Of a stretch of 64,000 nucleotides of DNA, positions 46,392 through 54,294 are shown piece by piece. The notes beneath the pieces were generated by a model. The model saw only the letters and a list, made by a program, of their open reading frames with translations. It was not told the DNA's origin and did not search any database. Origin of the DNA: JANQHS01 sp965267505 (lineage in GTDB: Bacteria > Bacteroidota > Bacteroidia > Cytophagales > CCMP332); the NCBI GenBank assembly GCA_965267505.1, contig OZ254081.1, positions 2,232,001-2,296,000 on the forward strand, written 5' to 3'. Position 1 is the stretch's first letter. The number at the start of each line of letters is the position of its first letter. Position numbers and translations under genes: made by a program.

Positions 46392-46976
46392 ATGCTTAAA
46401 GGGACGCAGACCAGGCATTCAATTTTAATAGCAGCTCTTGAAATGACATATGAGAAAGGGTTTCGAGCCACAAGCATAGATGAAATTCTCAGAAAAACTC
46501 AGGTCACAAAAGGTTCATTTTTTCATCACTTCGGAAATAAGGATGAAATGGGATTGGCTATGATTAGTGATGTTATGTACCCGGGAATGTATCGTTTGAT
46601 GATTGAACCACTGCTATCGGGCCAGGATCCTATAGGTGAAATTTACGAAATGATGAATGGGTTATTGAGCGACGAAGAATCGTTTAAGGCTGAATACGGT
46701 TGTCCCGCAATTAATTTGATTCAAGAGATGGCTCCTCTAAACAAGTCTTTTAATGAAGCATTGTCGAGGTTGGTTAATCATTGGTTAAAAGCAATTAAGG
46801 AAAATTTACAAAGAGCAAAAGCTTCTGGTCAAATAGATGCGAAAACAAACACGGAGGAAGTAGCCATCTATATACTTTCCGGGTATGGAGGTATCAGAAA
46901 TCTGGGAAAGGTTTGCGGCAGGTCCTGTTACCAACCCTTTCTAAGGAGTCTAAAGAATTACCTTGAAAAACTTTAG
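46392..46976 (+). CDS. TetR/AcrR-family transcriptional regulator
   Basis: From ATG 46392 the protein has 194 residues. The N-terminal helix-turn-helix is TRHSILIAALEMTYEKGF, then TSIDEILRKTQVTKGSFFHHFGNKDEM, a standard TetR DNA-binding domain. The ligand domain contains YGCPAINLIQEMA, where a conserved Cys occurs in the NemR/AcuR-type branch that responds to reactive electrophiles; that link is an inference. A TATTTTTG -7 box sits at 46362-46369. Identical operator cores flank the gene on both sides, at the promoters of the two neighbours rather than at its own. Confidence 0.88.
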   Translation: MLKGTQTRHSILIAALEMTYEKGFRATSIDEILRKTQVTKGSFFHHFGNKDEMGLAMISDVMYPGMYRLMIEPLLSGQDPIGEIYEMMNGLLSDEESFKAEYGCPAINLIQEMAPLNKSFNEALSRLVNHWLKAIKENLQRAKASGQIDAKTNTEEVAIYILSGYGGIRNLGKVCGRSCYQPFLRSLKNYLEKL

Positions 46977-47018
46977 CCTTTGCGATAAGCGTTAAGAAAT
47001 TACGACTTGATTGTTTTG

Positions 47019-47044
47019 AATAACATACCTATTGGTATGTTATT
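47019..47044. promoter_or_regulatory. TetR operator 2 (11-bp inverted repeat)
   Basis: AATAACATACC (47019-47029) and GGTATGTTATT (47034-47044) are exact inverted copies around TATT. The core ACATAC-N6-GTATGT equals that of operator 1. It lies just before the -7 box at 47049, where it would cover the -33 region. Confidence 0.75.
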
Positions 47045-47048
47045 GTTT

Positions 47049-47056
47049 TATATTTG
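47049..47056 (+). promoter_or_regulatory. -7 box of the DUF3817 gene
   Basis: TATATTTG matches TAnnTTTG exactly, five bases after the TetR operator and 44 bases before the start codon. Confidence 0.55.
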
Positions 47057-47100
47057 CAATCCCTTCCTTTCCGGGAAGACATTTCTAACTTATTCTAACC

Positions 47101-47409
47101 ATGAAATTTTTAACTACTTCAATTGGACGCCTTCGACTGGTAACATTTATCGAAGGAATCAGTCTGATTTTGCTTGTTTTTGTGGCAATGCCTATAAAAT
47201 ATGGTCTGGGTGATGGACAGCTTGTTTCAATAGTAGGAGCTATTCATGGAGCATTGTTTCTTGTTTTTCTGATGGTTTCGCTCCAGGTTGGAATTGAGGA
47301 AAGGTGGAAGGTTAATACAACCATTAAAGTGTTGGTTGCCAGTGTTATTCCCTTTGGCACATTTTACATTGACAAAAAGATTCTAAAGCCGATCTTTCTG
47401 AGCCTTTGA
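47101..47409 (+). CDS. DUF3817 membrane protein
   Basis: A 102-residue protein with three membrane helices. RLRLVTFIEGISLILLVFVAMP near the N-terminus and GAIHGALFLVFL in the middle are the DUF3817 (YdzA-type) signatures. The function of the family is not known. Its promoter overlaps a TetR operator, so it is probably derepressed together with the cytochrome b-like gene at 45738-46196. Confidence 0.85.
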   Translation: MKFLTTSIGRLRLVTFIEGISLILLVFVAMPIKYGLGDGQLVSIVGAIHGALFLVFLMVSLQVGIEERWKVNTTIKVLVASVIPFGTFYIDKKILKPIFLSL

Positions 47410-47612
47410 AAAAATTATTGTGAATTGAATGGACATTTCACCAGAGCGCAGGCGAATTCACTTTAAACTTTTTAAGGTTCTAAACTTATTATGTTAACCA
47501 CCCAAACCAACCCGCTCCTATAGCTCCGGTATTCCTTTCTTTGAGGAGGTTGATGCAACTATTTATGGAAACATATCACTGTTTACTTTGCTTGTTTCAA
47601 AATGCTTTTGCT

Positions 47613-48257
47613 TCATTCATCTCTAAGCCATTCTTTAAAGGATGAGATACTTCTTTGGCTAACAACTAATGTTTTTTCAAATGGTATGCTTAAAGAAATG
47701 ACCATATTGTTTCCAGCCATTTTCATTTCTTTTAAGTATTTGGCTTGAATAATGCATTGCCTATTTATTCTGAAAAACTCATTAGAAGGCAGTTGCTTGT
47801 TAAGCTCTTCTAAAGAACCATCGACAACATACTTTTTTCCATCATTGGTGAATATTCGGACTAGATCCTCTTTATACAATGCAACCACATCTTCAACAGG
47901 GATAAGAAAAAAACGCACACCTGAACGTATAAGGAATCGAGATTTAACCTTACTTGTTCCTTTGTTTTCCTTGGTCTCAGACTTAAGATTTTTAGGCCCT
48001 TCCTCCATAAGCTTCTTTTGAACCATAGCCAAACCACTAACAAGTTGGTCCTGATTATCATGGTAATGTTTGGAGATCTCCTTTAAGAAAGAGCCAGCTT
48101 TTTGAGGGGACTCGTGAATAATGCTTTCAAGAATCTCAAAGTTCTCTTCAAAAAGATTAAGATTAATGTCTTGCCTTAAAACTTCAAGGGAATTAATGGC
48201 TAAGTCTTTCTTTAAATCCTCCGATTCTAAACTTACCTCCTGCCATGTTTGAAGCAA
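47613..48257 (-). CDS. LytTR DNA-binding part of a frameshifted membrane regulator
   Basis: The C-terminal half (about residues 108-210) is a LytTR DNA-binding domain (RFFLIPVEDVVALYKEDLV, FFRINRQCIIQAKYL). The first 90 residues resemble the dimerisation helices of LytS-type kinases, but the phospho-acceptor region (usually NPHFLFN) reads NLNLFEE around 32-38, so the His is replaced by Asn34. No ATPase domain lies between. The only start in frame is a weak TTG at 48257. The frame stays open upstream to a T10 tract at 48394-48403, where it meets the membrane half encoded at 48380-48679. Confidence 0.75.
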   Translation of the reverse strand: MLQTWQEVSLESEDLKKDLAINSLEVLRQDINLNLFEENFEILESIIHESPQKAGSFLKEISKHYHDNQDQLVSGLAMVQKKLMEEGPKNLKSETKENKGTSKVKSRFLIRSGVRFFLIPVEDVVALYKEDLVRIFTNDGKKYVVDGSLEELNKQLPSNEFFRINRQCIIQAKYLKEMKMAGNNMVISLSIPFEKTLVVSQRSISSFKEWLRDE

Positions 48258-48379
48258 CTGAAATCCTATTTGAAAGCTGTTGATTATTTGAATAACGAAG
48301 AAAGAAATTGTAAAAGCGGCCAGTATATGTAGAAGGCCAAGTGAGTTTTGATTACCTAGAATTTGGTTCTCGTACCAGT

Positions 48380-48679
48380 TTAATAGCAGATAGAAAAAAA
48401 AAACAAAAGAGCCCCAAAAAAATTTGTTGCTAAAAGTTGGACAGAAAGCCTCTTAAGAGTCCCTTTTCTCCAAGGAAAGTATTTGTCAAGAAATTTGGAA
48501 ATAAACCAACCCATTTCCCAGAGGAATGTTATTGAACCCAAAAACCAAAAAAGGCTATACCAATTGAAACTGGGCGGTTGCTGAAATTGGGCCATTATAA
48601 AAACCCAAGAACCCAGTAACAAAGAAAGTAATACTGGAAAAACATACCTTATCCATTGGTTTATTTTGACAATCTGCAT
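48380..48679 (-). CDS. Membrane half of the frameshifted LytTR regulator
   Basis: From ATG 48679 about three membrane helices are encoded (WIRYVFPVLLSLLLGSWVFIM, WYSLFWFLGSITFLWEMGW, LLATNFFGALLFFF), then the frame stops just after a run of ten T (coding strand, 48403-48394). One extra T would join it to a further membrane helix and to the LytTR half at 47613, making a LytS-like N-terminus of normal architecture. It starts 37 bp after the TlpA-like gene. Either a sequencing or assembly error, a disrupted gene, or slippage on the T10 tract explains the break. Confidence 0.6.
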   Translation of the reverse strand: MQIVKINQWIRYVFPVLLSLLLGSWVFIMAQFQQPPSFNWYSLFWFLGSITFLWEMGWFISKFLDKYFPWRKGTLKRLSVQLLATNFFGALLFFFSICY

Positions 48680-48716
48680 AATTCGAGAGTGATTACTCAA
48701 AGAGATCTGGTTCAAT

Positions 48717-49343
48717 TTACCGATTTTCCACCAACCAGTTTTGAATTTCCGCAGGCTTCAGATTCTTTGCCACGATCATTCCATTTTTATCTAAGAGAAA
48801 GTTCTTTGGAAGACTGTAAACACCAAATTTTATCATTACAGGCGAATCTGAGCCTAGGCCATCACATACCTGGGGCCAAATCATGTTATCCTTGGCTATG
48901 GCATTCCTCCATTTATTTAGATTTCGGTCCATGGAGACCCCAAGGATTTCAAAATTTTGGCTATTATATTCAGTGTAAAGGTCCCAAAGGTGTCCGTTCT
49001 TTTTTCGACATGGTCCACACCAAGAAGCCCAGAATTCAACCAAAAGGACCTTTCCGTTAAACTCATCCAAAGAAATTGTTTCGTTATTTTCTTGGGTAGG
49101 TAAAGTAAAGGAAGGTAGTTTTTTCCCTACGGTCCAAACCGCTTCATTTGAAACCAATTCTTCTTTATGTTTCTCAATTGCTGATTCTTCAGCCATGCTG
49201 CTCACAATCCTTCCAGGGACATTGAAAGGGGTTTCCTGAGCTGTATACTTCCCAGTATTGAATCCTACCGACCAGACCCAAACTCCAAATAGCAGAGAAA
49301 TAACCCCGAGAAAAACTAAAAGTAAAATCTTATATCTTTTCAT
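48717..49343 (-). CDS. TlpA-family membrane-anchored thioredoxin
   Basis: A 208-residue protein with an N-terminal membrane anchor (KILLLVFLGVISLLFGVWVW) and a thioredoxin-fold domain in which FWASWCGPC holds the redox cysteines C109 and C112. GVSMDRNLNKWRNAI is the typical TlpA/ResA insert. It acts outside the cytoplasm, reducing disulfides in client proteins. It lies between an EreA-like gene (8 bp upstream) and the split LytTR regulator, probably in one transcript. Confidence 0.87.
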   Translation of the reverse strand: MKRYKILLLVFLGVISLLFGVWVWSVGFNTGKYTAQETPFNVPGRIVSSMAEESAIEKHKEELVSNEAVWTVGKKLPSFTLPTQENNETISLDEFNGKVLLVEFWASWCGPCRKKNGHLWDLYTEYNSQNFEILGVSMDRNLNKWRNAIAKDNMIWPQVCDGLGSDSPVMIKFGVYSLPKNFLLDKNGMIVAKNLKPAEIQNWLVENR

Positions 49344-49351
49344 TTCTTCTA

Positions 49352-50614
49352 TTATATATCGTTGATTAAAGTGGATGCACTTACTTTAGGTATAACCAGT
49401 ATTGCGTCATAACTCCATATGATTCTTTCTAATCCGTCATCATCGACTTTTATGGATCGGTTAAAAAGGGATTCTTTTATTGGTTTTAAATCAATTAATG
49501 ACCAGCTATTTCCCTCAACAGAATTCAAAATACTTTCCGCATTCCATTTATCTGAATATTCAAGGGCATCATATTTTTTTCTTTTGTCATCCTGACTTTT
49601 ACTCATAAGGTTGTAGCTATTTACTGTTCCTTTTCCACCCAGAACCAAAAGGTGAAAGGACTTGGTTTTTTGTTGGTTAGCTATTTCGGAAATATAATTT
49701 CCAAGATCCAAGACATTTAGATTATTCAATCCTCGGTACATATGATTCGATCCAAACTTGAGCATGACTTTTGGATCAGGATCTAATTCTTTTGCCATGG
49801 AATAGTATTCCCGGAAATGGTTTTTCATCATTTCTGCCCTTAAAAGGTTTGATTTATAGCCTTGGTTTGATGCCCATAGCTGATAGATCTTGATACTCTC
49901 TTCAATCTCTTTAACCATTGTCATGTTTATTTTTTGACCTTTAAAAGAGTTTCTGAGTTTGGAAAAGTCACTTGGCCTGGCAACTGCAAGGAAGGATTTA
50001 GTGGGGTTCCCTGTTTTTACAAATTCTGAATAAAGGGACATAGTTAGTTCGTAGTATTCTTTAGCGACTTGCTTGGACTCCTCGTTCTCAGCATTGTCTG
50101 CTAAGTATTTGAAATTCATTCTAAAGGAAGCCGCAAACTCCTGATCTAATCCCCAGATTGTATTTCCTTTATCTTTTGTCAGGGAGTTAACCTCAGTTAA
50201 GACTTCCCACTCTTCTTTTAAGTTGAAGAATGGGAAACTCCAAGGGTAAGATTCAAGAAAGGAAGAAACGTTCTCAAGGTAATTTTTATTCTTCACGGTC
50301 TTGTCCAAATAGTTTGCGGTGAATGGACCAACCTCAGTGGCATAGTATTTAAAGCCTTGTTTGTTCAAGGTTCTGAATAAGGCTGCTGTGAATTTTGGAA
50401 CTTCTGCCATGCCATGAGATTCACCAACTAGAAAAAATGAAGAATTTTGTGCCTTTTGATTCAAATATTCCAACCCTGGTCCGCCAAGATCTCCGTTGTC
50501 CAAATCAATTGGATAGGAAGCAGATCTGATTTTTTGGATAAGTAAGCTGTCTTGAGCCCGCAGGGAAACATGAGCCAAAATGGCTAAGAGGATAATACAC
50601 AAGGAAGACTTCAT
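49352..50614 (-). CDS. Secreted erythromycin esterase-like (EreA/ChaN superfamily) protein
   Basis: A signal peptide (SLCIILLAILAHVSLRAQD) precedes 400 residues. FFLVGESHGMAEVPKFTAALF (about 58-78) and YYATEVGPFTANYLD match the GE(S/T)HG and ExG blocks of the erythromycin esterase family, whose members hydrolyse macrolide lactones or have unknown roles; MLKFGSNHMYRG is the third motif with a conserved His. A resistance function is not implied, as most homologues in Bacteroidota are uncharacterised. It heads a likely operon with a TlpA protein and the LytTR regulator. Confidence 0.7.
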   Translation of the reverse strand: MKSSLCIILLAILAHVSLRAQDSLLIQKIRSASYPIDLDNGDLGGPGLEYLNQKAQNSSFFLVGESHGMAEVPKFTAALFRTLNKQGFKYYATEVGPFTANYLDKTVKNKNYLENVSSFLESYPWSFPFFNLKEEWEVLTEVNSLTKDKGNTIWGLDQEFAASFRMNFKYLADNAENEESKQVAKEYYELTMSLYSEFVKTGNPTKSFLAVARPSDFSKLRNSFKGQKINMTMVKEIEESIKIYQLWASNQGYKSNLLRAEMMKNHFREYYSMAKELDPDPKVMLKFGSNHMYRGLNNLNVLDLGNYISEIANQQKTKSFHLLVLGGKGTVNSYNLMSKSQDDKRKKYDALEYSDKWNAESILNSVEGNSWSLIDLKPIKESLFNRSIKVDDDGLERIIWSYDAILVIPKVSASTLINDI

Positions 50615-50989
50615 TTGTGAGAATTATGGATTTTTTCTCTGAAGTAAGTGAAAAAGAGAATTAACCTTATGCCCTCAGATGCGGAACGAGGATCTTATTG
50701 GTTTAAATGCAGGAAAAATGTGGTTGAATAAAATGGGATCTAAAGATTTGGAAAGACAGCGGCTATTTATATGGTCCCTTATCAAATCAAAAACCCTGGG
50801 ATGCTGAGAAAATTAATTCTATCAGAGCTCAATGGATGGAGAAAGGAGAGTAAATACTACAAAGGAAGTAGCAAGATTTACCCCCCAATCTTTTGGCAGG
50901 TTATGCCTCGCATTGTAGTTCGGAATTTTTATCCCGAGTAGGTAAATTCATGCCAGGAGATTTGAAAAAATTATCAGTATGTTGATAAA
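50615..50989. other. Intergenic stretch with possible decayed coding fragments
   Basis: No complete gene was found. On the plus strand two short open stretches overlap in different frames. One runs from ATG 50679 (reads NEDLIGLNAGKMW, faintly like small winged-helix proteins). The other is 50728-50853 (reads WKDSGYLYGPLSNQKPWDAE). They may be remnants of one gene or chance. The last 26 bp hold the terminator of the GNAT gene. Confidence 0.3.
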
Positions 50990-50990
50990 C
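50965..50990 (-). terminator. Terminator of the aldolase-GNAT operon
   Basis: TTATCA (50971-50976) and TGATAA (50983-50988) form an inverted repeat around GTATGT, followed on the minus strand by six T. The stem is AT-rich, so strength is uncertain. Confidence 0.55.
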
Positions 50991-51430
50991 TAAATCTTCT
51001 TCTGAAAATGAAAGCCAAGGATTGAATAATCCAGGTTGAAATAAAATTTATGCGATCTTGCGTTTTCGACATAGGTATTTAACTCAACCGTTTTGCAATG
51101 ATTCTGTTGAGCCCAATCTTCAATCAAGTTCAGAAAATACCTTCCGTAGCCTTTAGATTGTACTTTTCTACTGATAATCACATTGTCAATCTCAAGTTGC
51201 TTTCCCGAATACAAACGAACCGTTATCCAACCACTGGCTAATCCAATCAGAGTTCTATCCCTAAATAGTCCAAAACCATTGTAGGAGGGAATATCAAACA
51301 TTTGCTCTAAGTAATTTCGGATTGTTTCTTCGGATAGTAGTGGGTTTAATTCTTTGGACAGGTAAGACATTTCATGAATGTCTTTTCTTGAAAGCAATTT
51401 GATCTTCAACTTTTCTTTATGACTATCCAT
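50990..51430 (-). CDS. GNAT-family N-acetyltransferase
   Basis: A 146-residue GNAT protein. VIISRKVQSKGYGRYFLNLIEDWA is motif A with the acetyl-CoA phosphate-binding QXXGXG/A segment, followed by ELNTYVENARSHKFYFNLDYSILGFHF as motif B. The substrate is unknown. It begins 3 bp after an aldolase gene on the same strand, so the pair probably acts together, for example acetylating an amino acid product. That is context inference only. Confidence 0.85.
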   Translation of the reverse strand: MDSHKEKLKIKLLSRKDIHEMSYLSKELNPLLSEETIRNYLEQMFDIPSYNGFGLFRDRTLIGLASGWITVRLYSGKQLEIDNVIISRKVQSKGYGRYFLNLIEDWAQQNHCKTVELNTYVENARSHKFYFNLDYSILGFHFQKKI

Positions 51431-51433
51431 GCC

Positions 51434-52471
51434 CTAAGCACATCTTTTGGTAATGTCTTGCAAAAGCTTATCTACCACCTTCTCTTGAGTGGCCCAAGAT
51501 GTTACTAACCTTATGGCGACATTTTCTTCGTCAATGCATTGCCATCTGTAAAAGGCGTACTTCTCTTCTAATTCCTTGACCAGTTGGCCAGGTACTATTG
51601 GAAGCAAAATGTTAGAACCGGGTTCAACGAGAAATGAATAGTTTGAGCTTTTTAATGAGTAATAAATTTTTGTACTCATTTGATTGGCATGGCGGGCCAG
51701 ATCGAAAAACAAGTCACTTTTAAAAAGTTCTAAAAACTGAATACCCAGCAACCTTCCTTTTGCTAGTAAGGCACCTCTTTGTTTTACCCCTACGACAAAG
51801 TCCTGCTTTAGCCTATTGTTACATATTACAACAGCTTCTCCAATAAGTGCTCCGTTTTTTGTTCCTCCTATGTAAAAAATATCTGTATGATTTGAAATGT
51901 CCTCAAGCGTTAACCCACTTTCTCTATTGCTTAATGCATTACCAAGCCGCGCACCATCTAGAAACAAGAGAAGATCGTTTTCCCTACAGAAAAGATACAA
52001 TTGCTTTAATTCCTCTTTGTTATAAATACTGCCCATTTCGGTGGCATTAGAGAGGAACACGACTTTGGGAATAACGTTATGTGGATATGACTGGTGGTTA
52101 TTTAAAATAAATTGAATGTCATGCTTCGTAATTTTCCCATCGCTTGTATCTATTTCATGTAATTTATGACCTGTCATTTCTATTGCCCCTGCTTCATTGT
52201 TTACCACATGACTCTGCCTAGCAGTAATAATGGATTCATAGGGTTTTAAGATTGAAGAGGCGACAATTAAGTTAGTCAGGGTTCCCCCGGAAATGAAGAA
52301 AATGTCGACATCGAAATTATTTAGCTTATGTTTCAATATTTCTTTTGCGTCCTCTGAATAGGAGTCTTTACCGTATCCATATTGGGATACGAAATTCGTT
52401 TTTTCTAAGGCCTTTAAAATGTTTGGATGGCACCCTTCATTATAATCAGAAAGGAAGTTGTGCTTATTCAA
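51434..52471 (-). CDS. Threonine aldolase-family PLP enzyme (beta-eliminating lyase)
   Basis: A 345-residue fold-type I PLP enzyme. SDYNEGCHPNILKAL at the N-terminus, LFLDGARLGNAL with the PLP-binding Asp, and YIGGTKNGALIGEA with the Schiff-base Lys are the signature of low-specificity L-threonine aldolase. It would cleave a beta-hydroxy amino acid to glycine and an aldehyde. The start appears to be TTG 52471, as no ATG is near. It is upstream of a GNAT gene with a 3-bp gap. Confidence 0.87.
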   Translation of the reverse strand: MNKHNFLSDYNEGCHPNILKALEKTNFVSQYGYGKDSYSEDAKEILKHKLNNFDVDIFFISGGTLTNLIVASSILKPYESIITARQSHVVNNEAGAIEMTGHKLHEIDTSDGKITKHDIQFILNNHQSYPHNVIPKVVFLSNATEMGSIYNKEELKQLYLFCRENDLLLFLDGARLGNALSNRESGLTLEDISNHTDIFYIGGTKNGALIGEAVVICNNRLKQDFVVGVKQRGALLAKGRLLGIQFLELFKSDLFFDLARHANQMSTKIYYSLKSSNYSFLVEPGSNILLPIVPGQLVKELEEKYAFYRWQCIDEENVAIRLVTSWATQEKVVDKLLQDITKRCA

Positions 52472-52599
52472 TTTAATATGGATCAGTTTGAGGCCAATTA
52501 TATAAGTAAGCCGATAAGCAAGCTAAGTAGAGTACTGAGTTTTCCTTCAAATGATCTGAACAATCCATAGTCAAGAAAAGGGGTATTATGATATCGGAA

Positions 52600-53454
52600 T
52601 CAGTTGAATAAAGTTTTCAAACCGGTTTTTTGCTGATATATGGAATTGACCTCATCAGGATTTAGAGCTTTATCAAAAATGGCAAGCTCGTCTAGCAGAC
52701 CGATATAGCCCTGGCCCAACATTATTTTTCCTTTCTCTGCCTCCCATGTATAGGGATCATCCACGTTTTCAATTACACCTTTGTTTATGCCATCGATGTA
52801 AAGTTCAAAAATTGGTTTACTGGTGTTTACTTTTGAGAATACCATAGCTACATGCGTCCAGGTTTTTGATTGAAAAGGAGATGGGTCTACAGTTACCGTA
52901 CGTTTGGTCCAATCCGATTCATCACTATCGTCATTTGGATCCCAAACATCCAAATCTCCCATAGCACCATACCTAAACCTTCTGGGTTTATGATCGGTAA
53001 AATCTACCCATAAACCAGCATCACTCCATTTTGTATCGGTAACGCAAACGGGATCGCAGTAATGGGGTGCCAGATCTTTATCTGGGTCTAAACGCAACCA
53101 AAAGGATATGGTCCCACTCCAGGATTCACTCTTGTATCCAACATTCTTATACGCTTTGTAAAAAATTGCTGGCTTTCTAGCCTCTTTAAAATGAATGGCA
53201 TCGCCGGAAATTCCCAATCCCTTAGCTAAAACTACTCTTGAATCTTTTAGCCCAGGTTCTGCCTCTGCGGCTTTCTTGTAGCTTTCTGCGGTATAAATCC
53301 TTGCATCTCCAATAGCAAAGTCAGCGGAAAATTTGCCATCGAACGAACTATAGAATAGTATATGGTCTTTTAATTTCTTGTTTTGGGAGCAAGAGAAATG
53401 AGTGCTAAGAATTAAGAATAGCACTGCTGAGGATAAAATCTTTACTTTTTTCAT
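52600..53454 (-). CDS. LamG-domain lipoprotein
   Basis: A lipoprotein signal (FLILSTHFSC) precedes a concanavalin A-like LamG jelly roll. SGTISFWLRLDPD, KTWTHVAMVFSKV, ELYIDGINKGVIENVDDPY and GLLDELAIFDKALNPDEV are classic LamG strands and the closing motif, seen in proteins that bind polysaccharides. At 284 residues it has no catalytic partner domain. It starts 17 bp after the racemase gene on the same strand. It is probably an outer-membrane or periplasmic glycan-binding protein. Confidence 0.85.
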   Translation of the reverse strand: MKKVKILSSAVLFLILSTHFSCSQNKKLKDHILFYSSFDGKFSADFAIGDARIYTAESYKKAAEAEPGLKDSRVVLAKGLGISGDAIHFKEARKPAIFYKAYKNVGYKSESWSGTISFWLRLDPDKDLAPHYCDPVCVTDTKWSDAGLWVDFTDHKPRRFRYGAMGDLDVWDPNDDSDESDWTKRTVTVDPSPFQSKTWTHVAMVFSKVNTSKPIFELYIDGINKGVIENVDDPYTWEAEKGKIMLGQGYIGLLDELAIFDKALNPDEVNSIYQQKTGLKTLFN

Positions 53455-53471
53455 ACTTCTATTATTAACCT

Positions 53472-54167
53472 TTAATTATTTATACTCCAGTCAAAAGCTG
53501 TATCCGCATGAATTCTTCCCGTATCAAACACGGGAATATCAAGGTCAGATTTTGAAATTAATATTGGCAGTTCGGTGCAGCCAAGGACAACACCCTGGGC
53601 TCCCTTTTTCTGCAGCTTTTCAATGATCCAAATCAATTTTTGTTTCGATGAATCAATGAAATTTCCCTTTACCAGCTCATCATATATTATATCATGAACC
53701 ACTTGTCGTTCCTCCTTATTTGGGAGCAGAATTTCCAGTCCAAAATCCTCCCTGAGGGTTTTGGTATAAAAATCCTTCTCCATGGTAAACTTGGTGCCCA
53801 ACAATGCGACTCTTTGCAATTTCAGTTTTTTGATTGATTCTCCAGTGGCCCGTGCAATGTGGATAAAAGGAATACTTATACTGCTCGTAATATGATGACT
53901 TACCAGGTGAATGGTGTTGGTACAAAGCAAAATAACTTCTGCGCCTGCTTCCTCCAACTGTCGTGCGGCCTGCTCCATTTTTTTCCCTATGGCCTCCCAG
54001 TCGCCTTCAAATGTCAATTGTTCAATTTCAGCGAAATCAACAGAGACCATTAGGCATTTAGCGGAATGAGAACCTCCCAATGTATCCTTTGCTTTTTTAT
54101 TCAAAAGCTCATAGTACAATTTCGATGACTCCCAACTCATTCCTCCTATTAGCCCAATCGTTTTCAT
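53472..54167 (-). CDS. Aspartate/glutamate racemase-family protein
   Basis: From ATG 54167 the protein has 231 residues. KTIGLIGGMSWESSKLYYE is the N-terminal substrate loop; LCTNTIH and LGCTELP supply the two catalytic cysteines of the cofactor-independent racemases. It interconverts L- and D-aspartate or a related acid. It is divergent from a LysR regulator, the usual layout of a target gene, and a LamG lipoprotein gene follows in the same transcript. An upstream TTG-like extension (54185) is possible but less likely. Confidence 0.88.
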   Translation of the reverse strand: MKTIGLIGGMSWESSKLYYELLNKKAKDTLGGSHSAKCLMVSVDFAEIEQLTFEGDWEAIGKKMEQAARQLEEAGAEVILLCTNTIHLVSHHITSSISIPFIHIARATGESIKKLKLQRVALLGTKFTMEKDFYTKTLREDFGLEILLPNKEERQVVHDIIYDELVKGNFIDSSKQKLIWIIEKLQKKGAQGVVLGCTELPILISKSDLDIPVFDTGRIHADTAFDWSINN

Positions 54168-54182
54168 CAAAGTAATTTTGGT

Positions 54183-54190
54183 CAAAGCTA
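54183..54190 (-). promoter_or_regulatory. Putative -7 box of the racemase operon
   Basis: Read on the minus strand the bases are TAGCTTTG, matching TAnnTTTG, 15 bases before the racemase ATG. No well-spaced -33 TTG is evident, which would fit an activator-dependent promoter. Confidence 0.4.
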
Positions 54191-54294
54191 TTGGCGGATT
54201 TCAAGCTACTTTCCTAAAGCGGATGAATTCTTATGAGCGGTTAGTTGAAAAATTTTCAGTTAGGGAAGGTTTTGGTAGGGTGTATATTTGATTC

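Noticed and set aside
47007..47213. A frame covering TetR operator 2 and the start of the DUF3817 gene
   Set aside because: It would place the operator and promoter inside a coding region and matches nothing; the DUF3817 frame is the real one.
49352..50614. Macrolide resistance gene
   Set aside because: The protein is only superfamily-level similar to EreA and has a signal peptide and local operon that do not suggest acquired resistance.
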